A stretch of 64,000 bases of DNA, taken from positions 4,924,501-4,988,500 of the forward strand of contig NZ_BCQA01000001.1 in assembly GCF_001748145.1 (NCBI RefSeq), written 5' to 3'. The translations under genes and the position numbers were made by a program. The DNA comes from Bosea sp. BIWAKO-01. Its GTDB lineage: Bacteria > Pseudomonadota > Alphaproteobacteria > Rhizobiales > Beijerinckiaceae. Below, one piece after another: positions 1-10,433 of the stretch; the stretch's first letter is position 1, and every line of letters starts with the position of its first letter. The notes below the pieces were generated by a model, which was given only the letters and a program-made list of their open reading frames with translations, did not search any database and was not told the origin of the DNA.

Positions 1-879
1 CTCGTTGCGGGCGCCGATGATGACGCTCGACACGGTCGGGCGCTGAAGCAGCCAGTTGATCGCGATTTGCGGCACCGATCGGCCGGTCTCCTTGGCGACC
101 TCGTCGAGCGCATCGACCACCGCATAGAGCCGCTCATCGTCGACCGGCGGACCGAACTCGGCGGTCTGGTGCAGGCGGCTTCCCTCCGGCAACGGCTGGC
201 CGCGGCGCAGCTTGCCGGTGAGGCGGCCCCAGCCGAGCGGGCTCCAGACCAATGCGCCCACGCCCTGGTGGCGCCCGAGCGGCATCAGTTCCCATTCGTA
301 GTCACGCCCGACCAGCGAGTAATAGACCTGATGAGCGACATAGCGCGGGTAGCCATGCCTCTCAGCGAGCGCAAGCGACTTCATCAGCTCCCAGCCGGCA
401 AAGTTGGAGACGCCGACATAGCGGAGCTTGCCGGCGCGCACGAGGTCTCCGAGCGTCGACAGGACCTCCTCGATCGGCGTATGGGCATCGAAGGCGTGGA
501 GCTGCAACAGGTCGATATGGTCGGTGCCGAGCCGACGGAGCGCATCCTCGACTGCCTTGATCAGGCGCGGGCGCGACGAGCCGGCATCGTTGGGGCCATC
601 GCCCATGGGGAGGCTGGTCTTGGTCGAGATCAGCACCTCGTTGCGGCGCCCCTTGATCGCTTCGCCCAGCACCTCCTCGGACGCTCCGTTGGAATAGACG
701 TCGGCGGTGTCGAACAGAGTGAGACCGGCTTCGAGGCAGATATCGACCAGGCGCCGGGCTTCCCTGGCGTCGGTGGTGCCCCAGGCGCCGAAGAGCGGAC
801 CCTGGCCGCCGAAAGTTCCGGCGCCGAAGCTGAGGGCAGGGACCTTGAGACCCGATGCCCCGAGATTGCGATAATCCAT
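1..879 (-). CDS. Aldo/keto reductase, C-terminus cut by window edge
   Basis: The frame is open for 293 codons from ATG at 879 to base 1, so the C-terminus lies outside the window. It is a cytosolic NAD(P)H-dependent reductase of the aldo/keto reductase superfamily (TIM barrel). The catalytic tetrad is visible: Asp57 and Tyr62 (FDTADVY), Lys87 (ISTKT) and His128 (LLQLHAF). The late segment SSVIIGARNE fits the cofactor-binding end of the barrel. It starts 54 bp after the stop of the upstream MFS gene on the same strand, so the two probably form an operon read away from the divergent LysR gene. The substrate cannot be told from sequence. Confidence 0.9.
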   Translation of the reverse strand, partial: MDYRNLGASGLKVPALSFGAGTFGGQGPLFGAWGTTDAREARRLVDICLEAGLTLFDTADVYSNGASEEVLGEAIKGRRNEVLISTKTSLPMGDGPNDAGSSRPRLIKAVEDALRRLGTDHIDLLQLHAFDAHTPIEEVLSTLGDLVRAGKLRYVGVSNFAGWELMKSLALAERHGYPRYVAHQVYYSLVGRDYEWELMPLGRHQGVGALVWSPLGWGRLTGKLRRGQPLPEGSRLHQTAEFGPPVDDERLYAVVDALDEVAKETGRSVPQIAINWLLQRPTVSSVIIGARNE

Positions 880-933
880 GATGGTTCTCCTTGACGTTCG
901 AGCGAGCAGATAAGTCTGGATGGACGAAATCGG

Positions 934-2115
934 TCAGCAGCCACTCAGAGCCGGTGCGGGGGCTGTGGATTTCCGATCGAGGCGCAGGCTCCACAGTGCG
1001 ACCAGCAGGCCGCCGATCGGCATCAGCGCTGCGACAAGGGGAACGGCCGTCAGGCCGGGGCCATGGTCGATCACTGCGCCGCCGGCCCAGGCGCCGAGTG
1101 CATTGCCGAGATTGAAGGCGGCGATGTTGAGGCTGGAGGCGAGGCTCTGACCAGCCCCGGAGGCCTTCTCCAGCACCCAGATCTGAAGGGGAGGGACGGT
1201 CGCGAAGCCGGCGGCGCCGAGCAGCCCGACGAAGATGGTGGCTGCTATGCCGTCGTGAATGGCGAAGGTCATCAGGCCGAGCACGAGCGCCAGGACCAGC
1301 ATGCTGCCGATCACCGTCGGGACGAGGTAACGGTCGGCCAGTCGTCCGCCGATCAGGTTGCCGACGATCAAGCCGGCGCCGAAGACGAGCATGACGGGTG
1401 AGACCAGGCTATCGCCGAGCCCGGTCACCTTGGTCAGAATCGGCGCGATATAGGTGAAGACAGCAAAGACACCGGCAAAGCCGAGAACCGTCGTCAGCAG
1501 GCCGAGCAGCACGGGGCGCTGCGCCATCGCCTTCAGATCGGTGCGCCAGTCACTCGCCTCCGGTGCCGCCTTATCCTTCGGCACGAAGGCCGCGATGATG
1601 GCGAGTGCGACGATGCCGACAAGGGTCACAGCCCAGAAGGTGGCGCGCCAGCCGAGCTGCTGCCCGAGCCAGGTGCCGAACGGTACGCCGAGGATATTGG
1701 CGATCGTCAGGCCAGTGAACATGATCGCAATGGCCGAGGCCTTGCGCTCCTGGGGGACGAGGCCCGTCGCGACGACCGAGCCGACGCCGAAGAACGTACC
1801 ATGCGCGAAGGCGGTGAGGATGCGCGCAGCCATCAGCAACCCGTAGTCCGGAGCCAAGGCACAAGCGGCGTTGCCGAGGGTGAAGATGACCATGAGGGCG
1901 AGCAGCACGGTCTTGCGCGGCCAGCGTGCGGTGAAGGCTGTCATCAGCGGCGCACCAACGACCACGCCGAGCGCATAGCCGGAAATCAGCAGCCCGGCCG
2001 AAGCGATGGAGACGCCGAGATCTGCGCTAATCTCGATCAGCAGGCCCATGATGACGAATTCGGTGACGCCGATGCCGAAGGCTCCGGCGGTGAGGGCATA
2101 GAGTGCAATGGGCAT
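934..2115 (-). CDS. MFS transporter, AraJ/drug:H+ antiporter type
   Basis: This 393-residue inner-membrane exporter of the major facilitator superfamily has about twelve hydrophobic segments. The protein starts MPIALYALTAGAFGIGVTEF, typical of the AraJ/YdhP/DHA1 group, and keeps the loop 2-3 basic motif (TARWPRKTV). I chose the ATG at 2115 because the longer frame to 2190 adds a non-hydrophobic, Cys/Arg-rich stretch unlike family members. It is divergent from the LysR gene across about 100 bp and is followed by the aldo/keto reductase. Export of a small toxic compound under LysR control is inferred; the substrate is unknown. Confidence 0.9.
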   Translation of the reverse strand: MPIALYALTAGAFGIGVTEFVIMGLLIEISADLGVSIASAGLLISGYALGVVVGAPLMTAFTARWPRKTVLLALMVIFTLGNAACALAPDYGLLMAARILTAFAHGTFFGVGSVVATGLVPQERKASAIAIMFTGLTIANILGVPFGTWLGQQLGWRATFWAVTLVGIVALAIIAAFVPKDKAAPEASDWRTDLKAMAQRPVLLGLLTTVLGFAGVFAVFTYIAPILTKVTGLGDSLVSPVMLVFGAGLIVGNLIGGRLADRYLVPTVIGSMLVLALVLGLMTFAIHDGIAATIFVGLLGAAGFATVPPLQIWVLEKASGAGQSLASSLNIAAFNLGNALGAWAGGAVIDHGPGLTAVPLVAALMPIGGLLVALWSLRLDRKSTAPAPALSGC

Positions 2116-2206
2116 GGTGTGTGTCCGCGAGACGGGGAATGTCTCGCGGCAAGATGGCGCGCTGCAGCATCGTGCGTTAGACTGCCGCAAGGAACATCAT
2201 TTGTGA

Positions 2207-2218
2207 GATGAATTCATC
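2207..2218. promoter_or_regulatory. 12-bp palindrome at LysR start, candidate operator
   Basis: GATGAATTCATC is a perfect 12-bp palindrome that ends one base before the LysR start codon, in the divergent MFS/LysR intergenic region. LysR regulators bind dyads in such regions and often repress themselves, so this could be part of the operator. No binding site is proven. Confidence 0.35.
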
Positions 2219-3124
2219 ATGGCGCGTTTGGAGATCAACCGCTCCGGCGAGATGGAGGTCTTTGCTCGGGTCGTGGAGCTCGGCGGCTTCTCGGCGGCGG
2301 CCCGTGCCTTCCGGATGACGCCTTCGGCCGTCAGCAAGCTCGTCGCTCGGCTGGAGAGCCGCCTTGGCACGAGACTGGTGAACCGCTCGACGCGCAAGCT
2401 CCAGCTTACGCCGGAAGGCGGCATCTTCTATGAGCGCAGCATCCGTGTCCTGGCCGATCTGGATGAGGCGGAGCGCAGCGCCTCCTCCAGCGAGAGCCCG
2501 GCAGGCCGCATTCGCCTCAATACCAACGCGTCCTACGGCACGCATATTCTCGCGCCGGTCGTGCCGGAATTCCTGGCGCGCTATCCCGGCGTGATGCTCA
2601 ACCTCGTGCAGACCGATGCCATCATCGACCTCATGGAAGAGCGTACCGATGTCGCGGTCAGGGCCGGGCCGCTGAAGAGTTCCAATCTCATCGCCCGCAA
2701 GCTCGGTGCGACCCGCATGACGATCGTCGCGGCGCCGAGCTATCTGGAGCGGTTCGGCGAGCCGAAGAGTGTCGCGGAACTCCACGGTCATAACCGCATC
2801 GGCCTCTGCTACGCCCGCACCATAGAAGGCTGGCCGCTGCTCGATGGCGGTCAGGCCGTCACCGTCCCGATCGTCGGTAGCACACAGACCAGCGATGGCG
2901 AGGCATTGCGGCATCTGGCTGTCGCCGGGGTGGGGCTCGCGCGGCTGGCGACCTTCACCGTGCGCGAGGATATCCGGGCGGGGCGGCTGCGACCGGTTCT
3001 GGAGGAGAGCAATCCGGGCGATCTCGAGGAGGTGCACGCCGTCTATCTCGGGCAGGGTGGACCTCTGCCGGCACGTGTCCGGGCGTTGCTCGATTTTCTG
3101 GGGGAGAAGGCGCGCGTCGGTTGA
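2219..3124 (+). CDS. LysR-family transcriptional regulator
   Basis: This 301-residue protein has the LysR layout. An N-terminal winged helix-turn-helix spans about residues 10-68 (FARVVELGGFSAAARAF, then TPSAVSKLVARLE). An effector-binding domain follows from about residue 95 to the end. It is divergent from the MFS and aldo/keto reductase genes, the classic arrangement for a LysR regulator and its targets, so it probably controls them in response to an unknown small molecule. Length is normal and nothing is truncated. The start at 2219 directly follows a palindrome that may serve autoregulation. Confidence 0.92.
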   Translation: MARLEINRSGEMEVFARVVELGGFSAAARAFRMTPSAVSKLVARLESRLGTRLVNRSTRKLQLTPEGGIFYERSIRVLADLDEAERSASSSESPAGRIRLNTNASYGTHILAPVVPEFLARYPGVMLNLVQTDAIIDLMEERTDVAVRAGPLKSSNLIARKLGATRMTIVAAPSYLERFGEPKSVAELHGHNRIGLCYARTIEGWPLLDGGQAVTVPIVGSTQTSDGEALRHLAVAGVGLARLATFTVREDIRAGRLRPVLEESNPGDLEEVHAVYLGQGGPLPARVRALLDFLGEKARVG

Positions 3125-3173
3125 GCCCTGTCGATTCCCTGCCTAGACCAAGTCGCTCAGGCAAGGGGGCGAC

Positions 3174-3524
3174 ATGGCGATCACGATTTACGGCATCAAG
3201 AACTGCGACACGATGAAGAAGGCCCGTACCTGGCTGGACGAGCACGGGGTCGGCTATCGCTTCCATGACTACAAGGCCGAGGGCGTGGCACGCGCCAGCC
3301 TCGAGGCATGGTGCGCGGAACATGGCTGGGAAACGATCCTGAACCGTGCTGGAACCACGTTTCGGGCGCTGGCCGATGCCGACAAGCAGGGGCTCGACAC
3401 TGGCAAGGCAATTTCCTTGATGCTGACGCAGCCCTCTCTGGTCAAGCGACCGGTACTCGATCTTGGCTCGCGGACACTGGTCGGCTTCAAGCCGGAACTC
3501 TACGAGGCGGCCTTTCCGCGCTGA
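3174..3524 (+). CDS. ArsC/Spx-family thioredoxin-fold protein (YffB-like)
   Basis: This 116-residue protein begins ITIYGIKNCDTMKKARTWL, the hallmark of the YffB branch of the ArsC/Spx family. It has a thioredoxin fold with a single N-terminal Cys (Cys10) rather than CxxC. The late segment LVKRPVLDLG matches the conserved RP motif. Relatives are annotated as arsenate-reductase-like or as glutathione-dependent thiol reductases, and true arsenate reduction is not established for this branch. It stands alone, about 100 bp upstream of tgt on the same strand. Start ATG follows a GGGGGCGAC stretch. Confidence 0.85.
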   Translation: MAITIYGIKNCDTMKKARTWLDEHGVGYRFHDYKAEGVARASLEAWCAEHGWETILNRAGTTFRALADADKQGLDTGKAISLMLTQPSLVKRPVLDLGSRTLVGFKPELYEAAFPR

Positions 3525-3620
3525 TAGGACCATGACCATGCCGCGCCCGGCCGTGTCGTCACGGTGGGCCGGCGTGCGCTGCACTTCCGTTGTCGCTGCT
3601 GCTGCGCTACCTCGCTGCGC

Positions 3621-4745
3621 ATGACAACCGATTTCAGCTTCCATCTGCTCGGTCGGGACGGCGCTGCCCGTACCGGCGAGATCCGCATGCCACGCGGCGT
3701 AATTCGCACCCCGGCCTTCATGCCGGTCGGCACAGCCGCGACCGTGAAGGGAATGTATCCCGAGCAGGTCAAGGCGCTCGGCGCCGATGTCGTGCTCGGC
3801 AATACCTATCACCTGATGCTGCGACCCGGTGCGGAGCGCATCGCGGGTCTTGGCGGTCTGCACAAATTCATGAACTGGCCGCACCCGATCCTGACCGATT
3901 CCGGCGGATTCCAGGTGATGTCGCTCTCCCAGCTCCGGAAGCTGACCGAGGAGGGGGTTACCTTCCAGTCGCATATCGACGGCTCGCGCCACATGCTCTC
4001 GCCCGAGCGCTCGGTCGAGATCCAGAACCTGCTTGGCTCTGACATCGTCATGCAGCTCGACGAATGCGTCTCGTTGCCATGCGAGGACAAGGTCGCCGAG
4101 AAGGCGATGCGCCTCTCGCTACGCTGGGCCGAGCGCTGTAAGACGGCCTTCGGCAATCCCGCGGGCAGGGCTCTCTTCGGCATCGTCCAGGGCGGTTCCG
4201 TACCGTCCTTGCGTGTCGAGAGCGCCAGGTCGCTCGTCGACATGGACCTCAAGGGCTATGCGATCGGCGGCCTTGCTGTCGGCGAACCGCAGGACGTGAT
4301 GCTCGCGATGATCGAGACGGTCGAGCCGCACCTGCCGCAGGAGCGCCCGCGCTACCTGATGGGTGTCGGCACGCCCGACGATATCGTCGAGTCGGTGAAC
4401 CGCGGCGTCGACATGTTCGACTGCGTGATGCCGACCCGTGCGGGGCGCCATGGCCAGATCTTCACCCGCTTCGGCCGGATGAACCTGCGCAATGCCAAGC
4501 ATGCCGACGATCCCCGGCCGATCGACCCGCAATCGAGCTGCCAGGCTGCCAACGGCTATGCGCGCGCCTATCTGCACCACCTCGTCAAGGCCGACGAGAT
4601 GCTCGGCAAGATGCTGCTGACCTGGGTCAATCTCGCCTACTATCAGGACCTGATGGCCGGGCTGCGTGCCGCGATCGCGGCCGGAACGCTGGCCGATTTC
4701 ATCGCGGAGACCAAGGAAGGCTGGGCGAAGGGCGAGCCGGCATGA
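3621..4745 (+). CDS. tgt: Queuine/preQ1 tRNA-ribosyltransferase, zinc site lost
   Basis: Tgt exchanges guanine 34 of GUN-anticodon tRNAs for a 7-deazaguanine in queuosine synthesis. From ATG 3621 ([11 protein letters not shown]) the protein has 374 residues, as in other bacteria. Present are the active-site [12 protein letters not shown] segment, [11 protein letters not shown], and the nucleophile Asp267 in FDCVMPTR. The C-terminal zinc site is degenerate: against E. coli Cys302, Cys304, Cys307 and His333 this protein has Ser305, Cys307, Ala310 and Val336. The fold around it (YARAYLHHL) is kept, so the protein is probably active without zinc. An in-frame ATG at 3564 would add a Cys/Arg-rich extension and is unlikely. 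queF and queA lie elsewhere in the window. Confidence 0.96.
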   Translation: MTTDFSFHLLGRDGAARTGEIRMPRGVIRTPAFMPVGTAATVKGMYPEQVKALGADVVLGNTYHLMLRPGAERIAGLGGLHKFMNWPHPILTDSGGFQVMSLSQLRKLTEEGVTFQSHIDGSRHMLSPERSVEIQNLLGSDIVMQLDECVSLPCEDKVAEKAMRLSLRWAERCKTAFGNPAGRALFGIVQGGSVPSLRVESARSLVDMDLKGYAIGGLAVGEPQDVMLAMIETVEPHLPQERPRYLMGVGTPDDIVESVNRGVDMFDCVMPTRAGRHGQIFTRFGRMNLRNAKHADDPRPIDPQSSCQAANGYARAYLHHLVKADEMLGKMLLTWVNLAYYQDLMAGLRAAIAAGTLADFIAETKEGWAKGEPA

Positions 4746-4779
4746 TCGCGATTGCGGCGGCCAAGTCCCGGCTGGGGCG

Positions 4780-5577
4780 ATGATCGACCCCTGGCTCGGC
4801 ATGCTGCTGCTCAAGATGGCGACCGCGGCAGCGATCGTCGTCGGTTGCTCGCTGCTGGCCGAGCGAACCGGCCCGCTCGTCGCGGCCCTGATCGCGACAC
4901 TCCCGATTTCGGCCGGGCCGGTCTATGTCTTCCTGGCGCTCGAGCACGATCCGGCCTTCATCGCCGCCGGTGCGCTCGGCAGCATGGCCGCCAATCTCTC
5001 GAATGCCGGTCTGGCGCTGGTCTATGTCCTGCTCGCCCAGCGCCTCGGCATGGTCGCGAGCCTCGTGCCGGGGCTGGCGACGTGGTTCACGATTGCCATC
5101 GTGCTGCGGCAGCTCGCGCCGCCGGTCATGGTCATGGCCGCACTGACCGTGGCGGTCTTTGCCGGCCTTCACATGCTCTTCAGGCCATATCTGGCGGCGA
5201 GGCCGGCCGCACCTCCCGGGCGGCCCTGGTACGCGATCCCGTTGCGCGCCGCTTGCGTCGCTGGGCTGGCGGGCACGGTGACGACCATCAGCGCGCGCGT
5301 CGGCCCGGGTTGGTCCGGCGTGCTGGCGGCGTTTCCAATCGTGCTGTCGAGCCTCATCGTGATGCTGCAGCCACGCATCGGCGGCCCCGCGACGGCGGCC
5401 GTCATCGCCAACTGCGCACTCGGCCTTCTCGGATTCGGCCTTGCGCTTGGGCTTGTTCACCTGACGGCGGTGCCGCTCGGCTCATGGCCGGCGCTCGGCC
5501 TCGGGCTTCTGCTTTGCGTCGGCTGGAATCTGGGCCTGATGGCTATTGCCCGTCGCACGCGTCGGGCGGCGCCATGA
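4780..5577 (+). CDS. Integral membrane protein of unknown function
   Basis: From ATG 4780 the protein has 265 residues and about eight hydrophobic helices joined by short loops, with almost no soluble part (starts MIDPWLGMLLLKMATAAAI). I do not recognise a functional family. The start lies 34 bp after the tgt stop, so co-transcription with tgt is possible. Its 3' end overlaps the 3' end of the convergent EamA gene by 96 bp (5482-5577). Confidence 0.75.
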   Translation: MIDPWLGMLLLKMATAAAIVVGCSLLAERTGPLVAALIATLPISAGPVYVFLALEHDPAFIAAGALGSMAANLSNAGLALVYVLLAQRLGMVASLVPGLATWFTIAIVLRQLAPPVMVMAALTVAVFAGLHMLFRPYLAARPAAPPGRPWYAIPLRAACVAGLAGTVTTISARVGPGWSGVLAAFPIVLSSLIVMLQPRIGGPATAAVIANCALGLLGFGLALGLVHLTAVPLGSWPALGLGLLLCVGWNLGLMAIARRTRRAAP

Positions 5578-6480
5578 CGCGATGAACAGGCCGCCAATGA
5601 TCAGGATGAAGCCCACCACCTGAAGCGGCCCCGGGATCTCGCCCAGGATCGGGATGGCGAGCAGGGTGCCGGTCACCGGGATCAAGGGGGGGAACCGCCC
5701 GACGACGGAAGCGCCGAGCACATGTGCCGCCCAGCCCCAGATCCACAGGCCGATGATGACGTTGAGCACGCCCTGATTGAGCGCATGTGCGACGAGCACC
5801 CACCATGGCGCGACATCGAAGCCGCGGAAGTAGAACAGGAAGTAGAACGGCAGATAGGCCATCGACAGGACCGAGACGATCGCCGCCGCCTTCAGTCCGT
5901 TCACCTTCCAGAGCTGGATCAGCAGCGGGTAGAAGCCCCAGAGCAGCCCGACGCCGAGAAAGCAGAGATCACCGCGCAAGGTGCCGGCCGTCGAAGCGGT
6001 GCTGCCGGCAATGCCGAGGCAGGCCAGGCCTGCGAGAACCCCGATGACGCCGATGATCAGGTTCCGCGTCAGCATGGCGCCAAACAGAACGACACTTCCT
6101 GCGATGCCGATCAGCGTCACCGTTCCAGGCCCGATGGTGGCGCCATGAGCCGCCGGGGCAAGCGTCAGCCCGGTCAGCATCAGATAGGTCATCGGAAAGC
6201 CGCTGGTGATCGCGAGCCAGATTCCGCGCCGCCAGGTCACGCCGCCGCATGTCGCCAAGCCCCCATCCCTGAGGAAGATCGGCAACAGCAGAAGACCGGC
6301 GGTCGTGAAGCGCAGGGCCAGCAGATCGTGCTGGCTCAGTCCGTTGAGCACGGCGTGGCGGCTGATCACGAAGTTCGAGCCGAAGATCAGCACGCTGCAC
6401 AGCATGCCGATGACGGCGAGACGCCAACGCAGCCGTACTGCCTTGTGATCGATCAGCGAAGCGTCGGCGATCTTATCCAT
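5482..6480 (-). CDS. EamA/DMT-family transporter
   Basis: This 332-residue inner-membrane protein has ten hydrophobic segments arranged as two EamA repeats. Each has the family pattern, for example GSNFVISRHAVL near the N-terminus and VGRFPPLIPVTGTLLAIPIL near the C-terminus. DMT transporters export metabolites or amino acids; the substrate here is unknown. I chose ATG 6480 (MDKIADASLID) because the longer frame to 6636 adds a non-conserved hydrophilic leader. The C-terminal tail overlaps the convergent membrane-protein gene. Confidence 0.88.
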   Translation of the reverse strand: MDKIADASLIDHKAVRLRWRLAVIGMLCSVLIFGSNFVISRHAVLNGLSQHDLLALRFTTAGLLLLPIFLRDGGLATCGGVTWRRGIWLAITSGFPMTYLMLTGLTLAPAAHGATIGPGTVTLIGIAGSVVLFGAMLTRNLIIGVIGVLAGLACLGIAGSTASTAGTLRGDLCFLGVGLLWGFYPLLIQLWKVNGLKAAAIVSVLSMAYLPFYFLFYFRGFDVAPWWVLVAHALNQGVLNVIIGLWIWGWAAHVLGASVVGRFPPLIPVTGTLLAIPILGEIPGPLQVVGFILIIGGLFIASWRRPTRATGNSHQAQIPADAKQKPEAERRP

Positions 6481-6647
6481 GCTTCGATTAATCCCGCATC
6501 GCACAATCGCGATATGCCCGATGCTGCATGGCGCGCCCGCACCGGTCGCGGGATGGGAAATCTGTCGAGGGCCGCAATTGCTCCCCGGCTGCGCCATTTT
6601 GTCGCCGTGTCCGGCCGCTTCTCTTCGGGCGACCAAGGGATGAACTC

Positions 6648-7319
6648 ATGAACGACGATACGACGAAGATGGCGATCGGCCGGGTTCTGCGCAGCTTCGG
6701 CGGCCAGGTGGCGGTTTCTGTCACGGCCTCCGTGGCTGCCGCCGGAGTTCTTGCCTTTCTTCAGATCCAGTCCGGAGCCACCCATCGCGCGACCATGGCT
6801 GAGCAGATCGTCCGGGCAGCGCAGCCGGATGCCGCGCCTGCGAGTGGCTCGGAAGCGCCCGTTAGCAAGTTCCTGGAGCGGCATCGCGATCAGATGAGCG
6901 CCGGCAATGCGGAGACAGTCTCGCCCACCAGAGCCTTGGCTGTGCCGGCGACGTTGCTGATGCCGATGGCGACAGCCTGGGCGCTGCCAGCCGGCACCAC
7001 ACCCGTTTTGGCTCGCTCCGAACCGCAACGGAGCAGCGCGCCCGTCACTGCGGCGGCGCACACCGTCCCGCGCGAGCGGAGCAAGCCAAGCGTCGCGGCA
7101 GCTCAGCCCTTGCCGATTTCGCCTCCGCTGCAACTGGCGGCCTCCGCGGGAGACGCCAAGGCAGCCGTCGCTTCAACGCGCGGGCCAAGCCTGCTGGGAT
7201 TGGAACTGCCCGACGGCGTTACGCGCGCCGGCCGCGCGCTGGGCGGCCTTGCCGACCGGGTCGGCGCCGCCGGGACCTGGACGGTCTCGACGGCAAGCCA
7301 GCTCCTGCCGAGCTGGTGA
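6648..7319 (+). CDS. Hypothetical single-pass membrane-anchored protein
   Basis: I do not recognise this protein. From ATG 6648 it has 223 residues: a short basic N-terminus, one hydrophobic helix at about residues 15-38, then a long Ala/Pro/Ser-rich stretch of low complexity. The C-terminus (LPDGVTRAGRALGGLADRVG, then TWTVSTASQLLPSW) looks amphipathic and less random. This suggests a protein anchored by its N-terminus with the rest in the periplasm. It is divergent from the EamA gene and convergent with eno, ending 18 bp from the eno stop. Confidence 0.65.
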   Translation: MNDDTTKMAIGRVLRSFGGQVAVSVTASVAAAGVLAFLQIQSGATHRATMAEQIVRAAQPDAAPASGSEAPVSKFLERHRDQMSAGNAETVSPTRALAVPATLLMPMATAWALPAGTTPVLARSEPQRSSAPVTAAAHTVPRERSKPSVAAAQPLPISPPLQLAASAGDAKAAVASTRGPSLLGLELPDGVTRAGRALGGLADRVGAAGTWTVSTASQLLPSW

Positions 7320-7337
7320 GAGCAGGCGCCTTCAGCC

Positions 7338-8663
<1,326 letters not shown>

Positions 8664-8765
8664 CTAGCCAAGCACGGGCGTAACGGAAAGAGGCGTCGCG
8701 GCGATTGGCCGGTGGCGCGGGCGCGCCCGAGGCTCTAGAAGGCCGCCTTCAAGGAGCCACGACCC

Positions 8766-9221
8766 ATGACGATCGACGCCTCGACCCTGCAGCTGGGCCA
8801 TGCCAGCGCATTGCCGCAATCTCCCGAGGAGGCCCGCCTCGACCGCGTGCCCAATCCGCATGCCGGCACGAATTATCTCGCTCGCTTCACTTGCCCGGAA
8901 TTCACCTCGATCTGCCCGGTGACCGGCCAACCCGATTTCGGCATCCTGGTCATCGATTATCTGCCGGGCCAATGGCTGGTCGAATCGAAATCGCTGAAGC
9001 TCTATCTCGGGTCGTTCCGCAACCACGGAGCCTTCCACGAGGATTGCACGATCAATATCGGCAAGACCCTGGTCGATCTGCTCGAGCCGGAATGGTTCCG
9101 CATCGGCGGCTACTGGTACCCGCGCGGCGGCATCCCGATCGATGTGTTCTGGCAGACAGGCGAGCCGCCGAAGGGCCTCTGGCTGCCCGATCAGGGCGTC
9201 GCTCCCTACCGCGGCCGCTGA
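8766..9221 (+). CDS. queF: NADPH-dependent 7-cyano-7-deazaguanine (preQ0) reductase
   Basis: QueF reduces the nitrile of preQ0 to the amine preQ1, which Tgt then inserts into tRNA. At 151 residues it is the short, single-domain (B. subtilis-type) form. The catalytic Cys50 and Asp57 are in [11 protein letters not shown]. The QueF motif [20 protein letters not shown] and the following EDC are intact. It stands alone, divergent from eno, and ends two bases before the stop of the convergent MFS gene. I see no preQ1 riboswitch upstream. Confidence 0.97.
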   Translation: MTIDASTLQLGHASALPQSPEEARLDRVPNPHAGTNYLARFTCPEFTSICPVTGQPDFGILVIDYLPGQWLVESKSLKLYLGSFRNHGAFHEDCTINIGKTLVDLLEPEWFRIGGYWYPRGGIPIDVFWQTGEPPKGLWLPDQGVAPYRGR

Positions 9222-9223
9222 GT

Positions 9224-10426
9224 TCAGGTCCGCGAGCCTGCCAGCGGCAGGATGCGCGGCGTCACTATGCCGAGCAGGCCGATCCCTGCTGCAAAGAGCA
9301 GGATCGCGCCTGTCGTGCCGAGCAGATGCAGCGCGATGCCCATGGCGACGGGGCCGATCGCATGGCCCAGGAACAGCGCGCAGGCGAAGAGCGAGACAGC
9401 CGAGCCGCGCGCTGTCGGAGCGAGCTCGGTCGCCTGAGCCTGGAAGGTGCCGTGCATCAGGAAGAAGCCGAACCCGTTCAGGGTGAACAGGCCAACCGCG
9501 CTCCACCACGGCAAGAAGGGCAGCGAGAACAGCACATAGCCCGTCGCCATCAGGAGCCCGCCGGTGACCGTCATGCGGGCCGGTCCGAGGCGCTCGACCA
9601 GGATGCGGGTCAGGATTCCGTAGATGATGCCGCCAAGCCCGGTTCCGGCGATCACCAGCCCGGCCAGCGAGGGGCCAATCCCTGAGCGCTCCTGCAGGAT
9701 CGCCGCGACATAGGGCGGCATGCCGAAGATCAGGCTGCCCTCGGTGATGACGATCGCATAAAGCAGCTTGCTGCGCGGGTTGGCGAAGACGGATTTGTAG
9801 TTTGCCAGCGCGCCCGCAAAGCTGAGCGGCAGCCGTGCCGCGTCCGGCCGCGGCTTCAGCACGACGATGACCAGAAGCGCTGCAGCCGCCGCCATGGCCG
9901 CGGCCATCACGAAGACACTGCGCCAGCCAAAATGCTCCGCGATGACGCCCGAGCAGGCGGCCCCCGCCATTTGCCCGACGATCATCAGGACAAGGAAGCG
10001 CCCAAGCAGGACCTGCCGCTCGGCCATTGGCGCGCGGTCGCCGATGGCGGCCATGGCGATGGGGATGACACCGCCGGCAACGATGCCCGTACTCGCCCGG
10101 ATCACCGTCAGCACGTCGAAGGACAGGGAGAAGGCGGCGGCCATCGAGAGCAGGGCAAGCAGGCCGAGGCAGACACTGATCGTCCGCAGCTTGCCGACCG
10201 AATCCGCGATCGGGCCCAGGAAGGGCTGACCGACCGCGTAGGCAAAGGAGAACGCAGTTGCCATGGCGGCGATCTGCGCGATCGTCCGGCCGAACTCGGC
10301 TGCCAGTGTCGGCACCAGCGGATCGAGGATCCGCATGGTGAAGGTCGATGCGAAACCGCAGGCCCCGAGGACCAGGATCAGCGGGCGCAGCGAGGCGGGC
10401 TTGGTTGCGGTAACGGGCTTGTCCAT
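9224..10426 (-). CDS. MFS transporter
   Basis: This 400-residue inner-membrane transporter has twelve hydrophobic segments of the major facilitator superfamily. The N-half carries the signature AYAVGQPFLGPIADSVGKLR, corresponding to the conserved loop 2-3 motif. The start is ATG 10426 (MDKPVTATK), preceded by TAAGGCG on the coding strand, seven bases after the kdsA stop. It is therefore probably translated from the same transcript as kdsA. Substrate unknown. It is convergent with queF, with two bases between the stop codons. Confidence 0.88.
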   Translation of the reverse strand: MDKPVTATKPASLRPLILVLGACGFASTFTMRILDPLVPTLAAEFGRTIAQIAAMATAFSFAYAVGQPFLGPIADSVGKLRTISVCLGLLALLSMAAAFSLSFDVLTVIRASTGIVAGGVIPIAMAAIGDRAPMAERQVLLGRFLVLMIVGQMAGAACSGVIAEHFGWRSVFVMAAAMAAAAALLVIVVLKPRPDAARLPLSFAGALANYKSVFANPRSKLLYAIVITEGSLIFGMPPYVAAILQERSGIGPSLAGLVIAGTGLGGIIYGILTRILVERLGPARMTVTGGLLMATGYVLFSLPFLPWWSAVGLFTLNGFGFFLMHGTFQAQATELAPTARGSAVSLFACALFLGHAIGPVAMGIALHLLGTTGAILLFAAGIGLLGIVTPRILPLAGSRT

Positions 10427-10433
10427 ACGCGCC

